64,000 nucleotides of DNA. Source: Streptomyces sp. SA15. Lineage in GTDB: Bacteria; Actinomycetota; Actinomycetes; Streptomycetales; Streptomycetaceae. The notes below the pieces were generated by a model. It ran no database searches, was not told the origin of the DNA, and saw nothing but the letters and a program-made list of their open reading frames with translations. Below, one piece after another: positions 58,316-64,000 of the stretch (the stretch's first letter is position 1; the number at the start of each line of letters is the position of its first letter). Location of the stretch: positions 122,882 through 186,881 of the forward strand of contig NZ_NTGE01000150.1 of NCBI RefSeq assembly GCF_002291145.1, in the 5' to 3' direction. The position numbers and the translations under genes were made by a program.

Positions 58316-59475
58316 GGGATGCGTACCTCCTCGTCGGCCCGGCCTGCTGTCTGTGTCCAGCCGGGGCCGAGTCGAAGTCTCCCCCACGCGGTGTCGTCGA
58401 GGGCGGCCAGGCGGTCGGCGTGGGCTCGGGTGGGGGGTGGGGCGAGGTCGCCGGGGGTGGTGAGGGTGGCGGCGGCCCAGAGGTGGGCGTGGCGGATTCT
58501 GTCTTTCACGGGAAGGCCGCGGAGGCCGGCTGAGAGGAAGCCGGCGGCGAAGGCGTCGCCGGCGCCGACCGCTGCGACTACGTCGACTTGGGGGGCGGGC
58601 ACGAAGATGGGCGTTGGCTGTGCGGCGCCCCGCGCTGGTGCCGGCCGGGGGCGGGTAGCGCGGCCCGGCGCTGACGGGGTGCCGTCTCTCTTCGGGTCGG
58701 GAGCCGCCCCAGCGGCACGACTGTCCGCAGCTGGGCGGGTAAACACTGTCGCTCCCCGCGCGCCCCGCTTCACCACCACCACGAACGGTTCCGGCAGCAC
58801 TTCCCGGATCGTCTCCGGCCCACCCGTAACCCCCCAAGCCTCCTCGGCCTCGTCCTCCCCCACGAACACGATGTCGGCCCCGCGTGCCAGTTCCAGCAGT
58901 ACCCGGGGCCCGTCGGCGTCCTGCCACAAACCAGGCCTGTGGTTCACGTCGAACGAGACGAGTGGGCGGCCTTCCCTGGGAGCCGTCAGCTCACGCAGGA
59001 GGTCCAGGCAGTCACCGGACAGTGCCGCCGTGATCCCGGAAAGGTGCAGCACCCGCCCCGCCCGCACCGCCCCCAGGTCCACGTTCTTCACGGACATCGC
59101 CGACGCCGCCGACCCCGCCCGGTAGTACGCCACCTCGTGCGCGTCCGTCGCCCTGTCTCCCGCCGTACGGAAGTACACCCCCGTCGGGCGCGCCGGATCC
59201 CGTCGGACGGACGCGACGTCGACGCCGTAGGAACTGATCGCCTCGACCAGGTGGGCGCCGAACCCGTCCGCGCCGACCCGGCTGACCCACCTCACCGCAT
59301 GCCCGGCGGCAGCCAACCCGCACGCCACGTTCGACTCCGCACCCCCGATGCCCCGTTCGAAGGACGGCACGTCGGCGAGGCGGCCCGGGCGGGAGGGCAG
59401 GAACGTGACCATGGACTCGCCGAGCGCGACGACGTCCACGACGTCGGGGGCGTTGCAGGGTCCCGTGGGGGTCAC
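58312..59475 (-). CDS. PfkB family carbohydrate kinase with an inserted repeat-derived segment
   Basis: The product has 387 residues from the GTG at 59475, which follows AGGAG. The PfkB pattern is clear: VVALGESMVTFLPSR, GGAESNVACGLAAAGHAVRWVSRVGADGFG, and a C-terminal AAVGAGDAFAAGFLSAGLRG with the catalytic Asp. It looks like a 2-keto-3-deoxygluconate kinase type. Between GARGATVFT and PTPIFVPAPQVD about 40 Pro/Arg/Ala-rich residues are inserted, which come from the dispersed repeat (58647-58738). The frame is kept, so activity may survive, since the insertion falls in a surface loop before the active-site helix. Confidence 0.85.
   Translation of the reverse strand: MTPTGPCNAPDVVDVVALGESMVTFLPSRPGRLADVPSFERGIGGAESNVACGLAAAGHAVRWVSRVGADGFGAHLVEAISSYGVDVASVRRDPARPTGVYFRTAGDRATDAHEVAYYRAGSAASAMSVKNVDLGAVRAGRVLHLSGITAALSGDCLDLLRELTAPREGRPLVSFDVNHRPGLWQDADGPRVLLELARGADIVFVGEDEAEEAWGVTGGPETIREVLPEPFVVVVKRGARGATVFTRPAADSRAAGAAPDPKRDGTPSAPGRATRPRPAPARGAAQPTPIFVPAPQVDVVAAVGAGDAFAAGFLSAGLRGLPVKDRIRHAHLWAAATLTTPGDLAPPPTRAHADRLAALDDTAWGRLRLGPGWTQTAGRADEEVRIP
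58647..58739. repeat. Dispersed repeat copy inside the PfkB kinase gene
   Basis: This 92-bp copy matches 50859-50950 (both contain GGGAGCCGCCCCAGCGGCAC and nearly the same CGCAGCTGGGCGG ending) with about 12-15 differences. It lies wholly inside the kinase reading frame and adds about 31 codons, within an insert of around 40 residues. Confidence 0.8.
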
Positions 59476-59572
59476 GATGGTCGTAGCTCCTCGTCTTCGC
59501 GCGGGTCGCGGCGGCTCCGTTGACCCCGCGTTGGGCGAGATGTTAGACAGCAGTAAGCGATATACGCAATGG

Positions 59573-59593
59573 GCGTTGCAAGTAGCGCAACGC
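59573..59593. promoter_or_regulatory. Candidate IclR operator between the divergent operons
   Basis: Perfect inverted repeat GCGTTGC / GCAACGC (7-bp arms, 7-bp spacer). A further half-site GCAA lies just left of it (59566-59569). The site lies 20 bases before the D-serine dehydratase-like gene and 100 bases before the kinase gene, and the pattern fits an IclR-controlled divergent promoter. The region also contains AT-rich TAAGCGATATACG, a likely -10. Confidence 0.55.
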
Positions 59594-59613
59594 GTCGCGA
59601 TCAGGGAGGCTCC

Positions 59614-60879
59614 ATGGCCGTCGAAGCGCTCGCCCGCCTCGCAGAGGAACGCCTCGACCACCGCTTCAAGGGCCTCCCGCCGGACGCCGACGGCCTCACC
59701 GTCGGCGAGCTGGCCGCCCAGCGCCGCAACCTCTTCACCGGCGGCTTCGCCACCCCCGTGCTCGCCCTCTCCGCCGAGCGCCTGGAGCACAACCTGAAGC
59801 TCATGGAGACGTACGCGGCCCGCCACGGCCTCGCCTTCGCCCCGCACGGCAAGACCTCCATGGCACCCCAGCTCTTCCGGCGCCAGATCGAGCACGGCGC
59901 GTGGGGCATCACGCTCGCGGTGCCCCATCAGGTACGGGTGGCCCGGGCCTTCGGCATCCAACGCGTCTTCCTCGCCAATGAACTCGTCGACCCGGCCGCC
60001 CTGCGCTGGATCTCCGGCCGGCTCGACACCGACGACGACTTCCGTCTCGTCTGTTACGTCGACTCCGTACGCGGAGTCGAGCTGATGGACGCGGCCCTCC
60101 GCGGCGCCCGCCGCCCCCTCGACGTCGTCGTCGAGCTCGCCGCCGGTGAGGGCGCCCGCACCGGGGTCCGTACGGAGGCGGAGTGCGCGGCGGTCGCGGA
60201 TGCCGTGGCGGGGACGGAGACCCTACGACTCGTCGGCGTCGCCGGTTACGAAGGCGAGGTCCCGCAGGCGGACCCCGCGCGGGTGCACGCCTGGCTGCGG
60301 CGGCTGGTCGCGCTGGCCGTCGACTTCGACAAGACCGGCCGTTTCTCCTCGACGGACGAGATCGTCGTCAGCGCCGGCGGCAGCGCCTGGTTCGACGCGG
60401 TCGCCGACGTCTTCTCCGAGATTCCCGAACTCTCCTCCCCCGTACTGAAGTTGCTCCGCTCCGGCGCGTACGTCTCGCACGACGACGGCCACTACCGCAA
60501 GATCACCCCCTTCAACCGCGTTCCCGAGGAGGGCGCCCTGGAGCCCGCCTTCCGCCTCTGGACGCAGGTGGTGTCCCGGCCCTCCGCCGAGCAGGCCTTC
60601 GCGAACGCCGGCAAGCGCGACGCGGCGTACGACCTCGACCTGCCCTTCGCTCAGGTCGTACGGCGGGACGGCACCGAACGCCCGGCGACCGGCATCGAGG
60701 TGACCGGCCTGTCCGACCAGCACGCCTGGCTGCGGACGGCCCCGGACGCGGACCTCGAAGTCGGCGACTGGGTCGGACTCGGCCTCTCCCACCCCTGCAC
60801 GTCCTTCGACAAGTGGCAGCTCATCCCGGTCGCCGAGGCGGACGGCACGGTCGTCGACTACATCCGTACGTTCTTCTAA
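59614..60879 (+). CDS. D-serine dehydratase-like / D-threonine aldolase family PLP enzyme (amino acid deaminase)
   Basis: The product has 421 residues from the ATG at 59614, which follows GGGAGG. Fold III alanine-racemase-type barrel: FATPVLALSAERLEHNLKLM, the PLP lysine in LAFAPHGKTSMAPQLF (near residue 88), VVELAAGEGARTGVRT and EIVVSAGGSAWFDAV. The C-terminal domain carries SHPCTSFDKW, where His and Cys match the zinc ligands of eukaryotic-type D-serine dehydratase. Substrate: a D-hydroxy amino acid, most likely D-serine, giving pyruvate and ammonia through 2-aminoacrylate. It precedes the D-aminoacylase gene by 45 bases. Confidence 0.85.
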   Translation: MAVEALARLAEERLDHRFKGLPPDADGLTVGELAAQRRNLFTGGFATPVLALSAERLEHNLKLMETYAARHGLAFAPHGKTSMAPQLFRRQIEHGAWGITLAVPHQVRVARAFGIQRVFLANELVDPAALRWISGRLDTDDDFRLVCYVDSVRGVELMDAALRGARRPLDVVVELAAGEGARTGVRTEAECAAVADAVAGTETLRLVGVAGYEGEVPQADPARVHAWLRRLVALAVDFDKTGRFSSTDEIVVSAGGSAWFDAVADVFSEIPELSSPVLKLLRSGAYVSHDDGHYRKITPFNRVPEEGALEPAFRLWTQVVSRPSAEQAFANAGKRDAAYDLDLPFAQVVRRDGTERPATGIEVTGLSDQHAWLRTAPDADLEVGDWVGLGLSHPCTSFDKWQLIPVAEADGTVVDYIRTFF

Positions 60880-60922
60880 GAGAGCCGTAGAGAGCAGTAG
60901 AGAGCTCTGGAGAGAGGGCCGG
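60880..60922 (+). repeat. GAGA-rich short tandem repeat at the start of the D-aminoacylase gene
   Basis: The gap between the two genes is made of repeated (T)AGAGAGC-type units, for example GAGAGCCGTAGAGAGCAGTAGAGAGC. It also provides purine-rich ribosome sites (GAGAGAGGG) for the ATG at 60925. Repeat slippage here could tune translation. Confidence 0.65.
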
Positions 60923-60924
60923 TC

Positions 60925-62535
60925 ATGGAAGAGCTCGTCATCCGGGACGCGGACGTCGTCGACGGCTCCGGCGGTCCGTCGTACCGCGCCGATGTGGTCG
61001 TGGACGGCGGCCGGATCGTGGGAATCGTCCAGGAGGCCGCGGCTGCGGGCTGTCAACGTCCCGGCGCTCGTCGGGAGTTGGATGCGGAGGGGCTCGTCCT
61101 CTCCCCCGGCTTCATCGACATGCACGCCCACAGCGATCTGGCCCTCCTGCGCGACCCCGACCACACCGCCAAGGTCGCGCAGGGCGTCACCCTGGAGGTC
61201 ATCGGCCAGGACGGGCTGTCGTACGCGCCGGTCGACGACCGTACGCTCGCCGAGGTGCGCCGCGCGATCACCGGCTGGAACGGGTTCGGCGACGACATCG
61301 ACTTCGACTGGCGGTCGGTGGGCGAGTACCTGGACCGGCTGGATCGCGGGATCGCCGTGAACGCGGCCTATCTCATCCCCCAGGGCACGGTCCGCGCCCT
61401 CGCCGTCGGGTGGGAGGACCGTGAGGCCACGCCCGAAGAGCTGGACCACATGCGGCGGTTGGTCGCCGAGGGCATGGAGCAGGGCGCGGTCGGCATGTCG
61501 TCCGGGCTGACCTACACGCCCGGCATGTACGCCAAGGACGCCGAACTGACCGAGCTGTGCCGGGTGGTGGCGGAGTACGGGGGCTACTACTGCCCCCATC
61601 ACCGCTCGTACGGGGCGGGCGCCCTGGAGGCGTACGAGGAGATGGTCGCCCTGACCCGGGAGGCTGGCTGCCCGCTCCACCTGGCGCACGCCACCATGAA
61701 CTTCGGCGTGAACAAGGGCCGCGCGCCCGAGCTGCTGTCCCTGCTGGACGAGGCGCTGGCCGCAGGAGCCGACATCAGCCTCGACACGTACCCCTACACA
61801 CCCGGCTCCACCACGCTGGCCGCGCTGCTGCCGAGCTGGGCGAGCGAGGGCGGCCAGGAGGAGATCCTCAAGCGGCTGACGGACGAGGAGACGGCCGCCC
61901 GCATCCGCCACCACCTGGAGGTCGTGGGCGCGGACGGCTGCCACGGCGTGCCCGTCGAGTGGGACACGATCGAGATCTCGGGCGTGACGAATCAGGCTCT
62001 GGCGGACCATGTCGGCCGTACGGTCGAGGAGTCGGCGAAGCGGCTCGGTGAGGCACCTTGGGTCACCGCCCGCCGCCTGCTGCTGGAGGACCGGCTCGGC
62101 TCGACGATCCTCCAGCACGTCGGCCACGAGGAGAACGTCCGCGCGATCATGCGCCACCGCGTCCACACGGGCGGCTCCGACGGCATCCTCCAGGGCGCCA
62201 AGCCGCACCCTCGGGCGTACGGCACCTTCCCCCGCTATCTCGGCCGGTACGTACGGGAGTTGGGCGCGCTGTCGCTGGAGGAGTGCGTCGCCCACCTCAC
62301 CGCGCGCCCGGCGGCCCGGCTGCGGCTGCCGGACCGCGGGCTGGTCCGCGAGGGGTACCGGGCCGACCTGGTCCTCTTCGACCCGGCGACGGTCGCGGCG
62401 GGGTCCACCTTCGAGGAGCCGCGCACACTGCCGACGGGCATCCCGTACGTCCTCATCGACGGCCGGTTCGTGATCGAGGACGGGCTGCGGACGGACGTAC
62501 TGGCGGGGCGGGCGGTGCGCCGGACTCCCGTATGA
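60925..62535 (+). CDS. N-acyl-D-amino-acid deacylase (D-aminoacylase) of the amidohydrolase superfamily
   Basis: A 536-residue protein. The first strand is LVIRDADVVDGSGGPSYRADVVVDGGRIVGI. The metal-binding HxH is GFIDMHAHSDLALL (near residue 64-77), with QGVTLEVIGQDGLSYAP, VGMSSGLTYTPGMYAKDAEL and LHLAHATMNF with a catalytic His. RHRVHTGGSDGI contains the catalytic Asp, and RPAARLRLPDRGLVREGYRADLVLFDP is the C-terminal barrel. It releases D-amino acids from N-acylated forms, such as from D-amino acid-containing peptides or detoxified products, which the adjacent deaminase could then break down. Confidence 0.88.
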   Translation: MEELVIRDADVVDGSGGPSYRADVVVDGGRIVGIVQEAAAAGCQRPGARRELDAEGLVLSPGFIDMHAHSDLALLRDPDHTAKVAQGVTLEVIGQDGLSYAPVDDRTLAEVRRAITGWNGFGDDIDFDWRSVGEYLDRLDRGIAVNAAYLIPQGTVRALAVGWEDREATPEELDHMRRLVAEGMEQGAVGMSSGLTYTPGMYAKDAELTELCRVVAEYGGYYCPHHRSYGAGALEAYEEMVALTREAGCPLHLAHATMNFGVNKGRAPELLSLLDEALAAGADISLDTYPYTPGSTTLAALLPSWASEGGQEEILKRLTDEETAARIRHHLEVVGADGCHGVPVEWDTIEISGVTNQALADHVGRTVEESAKRLGEAPWVTARRLLLEDRLGSTILQHVGHEENVRAIMRHRVHTGGSDGILQGAKPHPRAYGTFPRYLGRYVRELGALSLEECVAHLTARPAARLRLPDRGLVREGYRADLVLFDPATVAAGSTFEEPRTLPTGIPYVLIDGRFVIEDGLRTDVLAGRAVRRTPV

Positions 62536-62554
62536 CCGCCCGCCGTTCAGGGAA

Positions 62555-63439
62555 CTACGGCTTGGGCAGGGTGCACCCGCTGCGGCTGAGGTCCAGCTTG
62601 TTGTCCAGGCCGAAGCAGGCCGGGATCTGGTAGGTCTCCTGGGCGTAGTTGATGCCCTGGCGGACGGTGACGGTGCCGTTCGCGTCGACCTCGCACGGGT
62701 TGTTCACCGTGCAGGACTCGCCGTCCTCGTTGCCGGTGTTGTTGACGGCGACGACCCTGCCGGTGGCCTGGTCGATGACCGGGGAGCCGGAGGTGCCGCC
62801 GATGGTCTGGCAGGCGGAGGTGTAGCGGACCGAGTCCTTCCAGGTCCAGCTGCCCTCCTTCATGCGGTACACGAACCCGTCGATGTTGCAGTTGTACAGC
62901 CGCTTCCAGTAGCCGGAGGCGACCGTGATGGGGGTGCCGGCCACCGGGTGGGTGTCGTCGAGGGTGAGCGCGGTGATGCCGTACGAGCTCTTGATCTGCG
63001 CGTAGGTGGTGGTCAGCTGGTACAGCGCGACGTCCGTGTCGGTCATCGTCGCGTAGGCGATCTTGCTGGCGCGCAGGGTGGCGATCCGGGTGCCCGCGGA
63101 GTTGAGCAGGCCGAAGGTGCGGCTGGAGGCGCGGTCGACGATGACCTGGCCGGCCGCCGGGAAGCCGGACTCCAGGCAGTGGCCGTTGGACATGACCATC
63201 GCAGGGTCGTTGTCCTCCGAGCCCGGGAAGCGGATCACGGAGCCGGAGCAGTTGCTGAGCGAAACGGTGCCGGCGAAGGTGACGGCCTGGACGGCGGGGG
63301 CGGGGGCGGCGGCGGCTTCCTCAGCGGGGGCGGGTGCGGAAGCGGGTGCGGGTGCGGGAGCGGGTGCCGCGACCGCCGGTGCCGCGCCGGCCCCGGCGAT
63401 CACCAGGGCGAAGAGCGCGGCGACGAGAGGTTTTCTCAT
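62555..63439 (-). CDS. Secreted trypsin-like serine protease
   Basis: A 294-residue protein. A Sec signal (MRKPLVAALFALVIAGAGAAPAVA) is followed by Ala-Pro repeats (about 25-50) and the S1 protease domain. The catalytic triad is visible as His in MVMSNGHCLE, Asp in TDTDVALYQL and Ser in GGTSGSPVI. Extra cysteines (SNCSGS, YNCNIDG, SACQTIGG, SCTVNNPCEV) should form disulfides. This is a typical extracellular streptomycete protease, possibly of the S1 family near SpIE/SAM-P. It converges on the D-aminoacylase gene 19 bases away. Confidence 0.9.
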   Translation of the reverse strand: MRKPLVAALFALVIAGAGAAPAVAAPAPAPAPASAPAPAEEAAAAPAPAVQAVTFAGTVSLSNCSGSVIRFPGSEDNDPAMVMSNGHCLESGFPAAGQVIVDRASSRTFGLLNSAGTRIATLRASKIAYATMTDTDVALYQLTTTYAQIKSSYGITALTLDDTHPVAGTPITVASGYWKRLYNCNIDGFVYRMKEGSWTWKDSVRYTSACQTIGGTSGSPVIDQATGRVVAVNNTGNEDGESCTVNNPCEVDANGTVTVRQGINYAQETYQIPACFGLDNKLDLSRSGCTLPKP

Positions 63440-63581
63440 GTGGGGGTCCCCTCTGTACGACGAGGGTGACCGGAGATCTTCCAGCCACCCGCAGTTTTGT
63501 CATGCGCATTGTCAGATGAGGGGCGCGTAGGGGCAAGGAGTTGTTTCAGGCCGGGAGTTGGCGGGTTCTCGCGGGGCGGGA

Positions 63582-64000
63582 CTACCTGGGCTTCTTCGTG
63601 GCGCCCGGTCCCCGCCCCTTGCCGTTGGAGTTGCCCGGGGCCAAGCCGCCCGACGCGGAGGCGGTGGGGGTGGGGGTGGGGGTGGTCGTGCCGGCCGGAT
63701 CCGTGGACGACGCGGCCGGAGGCTCCCCGGACCCCTTCTCGTCCGGCGAGGCGGCGCCCTTCGAGGTGTCCGCTCCGGTGGACGCCGTGCCGTCCAGCCC
63801 CGCGGCGTCCGGGGCACCGGAAGACCCCGGTCCGCCCGAGGACGAGGAGCCGGCCGGGCCGGTGGACTCGTTCGGCGCCGTCCGCGTGCCGCCCTCCTTG
63901 CCCTGCGGGCCGTCCGAGGAGGGCCCCGAGAACGAGAACCCGGCGATCAGCGCCGCCAGGGACACCGCGCCCGCCGCACCGGCGGCGACCACCACGCGGC
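63582..64000 (-). CDS. Membrane-anchored low-complexity protein, C-terminal part (5' end outside window)
   Basis: The frame runs to the right edge without a clear start, so the gene probably extends beyond it; a GTG at 63995 is the only possible start in view. One hydrophobic helix (VVVAAGAAGAVSLAALIAGFSF) precedes a 110-residue Ser/Gly/Thr/Pro-rich segment with GGTRT, STGADTSKGAASP and TPTPTPTASASGG, and a basic end GRGPGATKKPR. It may be the extracellular tail of a larger membrane protein. Identity unknown. Confidence 0.5.
   Translation of the reverse strand, partial: RVVVAAGAAGAVSLAALIAGFSFSGPSSDGPQGKEGGTRTAPNESTGPAGSSSSGGPGSSGAPDAAGLDGTASTGADTSKGAASPDEKGSGEPPAASSTDPAGTTTPTPTPTASASGGLAPGNSNGKGRGPGATKKPR

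Noticed and set aside
1..64000. tRNA or rRNA genes
   Set aside because: No cloverleaf with TTCGA-type T-loop and CCA-adjacent acceptor stem, and no rRNA-like stretch was noticed; a tRNAscan run would settle this.

Overview
The window is a 64 kb stretch of very GC-rich actinobacterial chromosome, almost certainly Streptomyces. The reasons are codon use with G or C in nearly every third position, frequent GTG starts, 4-bp GTGA/ATGA gene overlaps, SpoIIE-type phosphatase and anti-sigma kinase families, a LAL-type LuxR regulator, Tat and Sec secreted hydrolases, and the gene order fumarase / DUF402 / PP2C phosphatase / class A PBP / oxyR-ahpCD / PhoH / isoprenyl transferase, which is familiar from streptomycete core chromosomes (from memory, not searched).

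Region by region. 0-4 kb: the 3' end of a class II fumarase, a DUF402 protein and a large GAF-PP2C-HATPase phosphatase, closed by a long hairpin terminator. 4.1-5.2 kb: a small minus-strand operon of three unrecognised proteins. 5.3-12.8 kb: a class A penicillin-binding protein, a band-7/SPFH membrane protein coupled to a small ribbon-helix-helix-like protein, and a PadR-controlled ABC exporter. 12.9-15.2 kb: divergent oxyR and ahpC-ahpD with a site that has OxyR full-site geometry. 15.4-20.5 kb: an AI-2E family permease, a secreted SLT transglycosylase, a PIN-PhoH protein and an isoprenyl transferase. 21.2-25.3 kb: an AlkZ-like protein, a methyltransferase, an LLM flavin oxidoreductase, a DUF192 protein and a zinc-ribbon protein. 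25.4-29.9 kb is accessory: a Tat-exported hydrolase, a wrecked histidine kinase gene, a secreted pectate lyase-like protein and a toxin-antitoxin cluster whose toxins look eroded while the antitoxins survive.

29.8-41.2 kb is a complete-looking Tad (Flp-type) pilus locus, all on the minus strand: a zinc-ribbon protein, CpaB, CpaE-like ATPase, two TadE-like pseudopilins, TadA/CpaF ATPase, TadB, TadC, a dedicated NarL-type histidine kinase and response regulator, the Flp pilin, a TadE/G-like protein, a lipoprotein and an OmpA-domain protein. No prepilin peptidase is present in the locus.

41.2-46.2 kb is a second accessory block: a relic of a secreted carbohydrate-binding protein, a membrane-anchored NACHT (STAND) NTPase, a frameshifted anti-sigma kinase gene, an RHH antitoxin with a Fic/Doc-like partner and its operator, a long hairpin and a small DUF397-like gene. 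46.3-55.5 kb holds a SigE-family sigma factor and its membrane partner, an Nramp metal transporter, two anti-sigma/anti-anti-sigma type regulators, a LAL regulator, a secreted M14 carboxypeptidase and an acidic protein. 55.5-62.5 kb is a likely D-amino acid salvage locus: PfkB kinase / IclR / RidA / GntP permease on one strand, and a D-serine dehydratase-like enzyme plus a D-aminoacylase on the other, around a shared control region. The window ends with a secreted trypsin-like protease and the 3' part of a membrane-anchored low-complexity protein.

Most noteworthy: the Tad locus with built-in signalling, the membrane NACHT protein in a decaying accessory block, the eroded toxin cluster held together by GTGA overlaps, and a dispersed intergenic repeat that has been absorbed in frame into the PfkB kinase gene.
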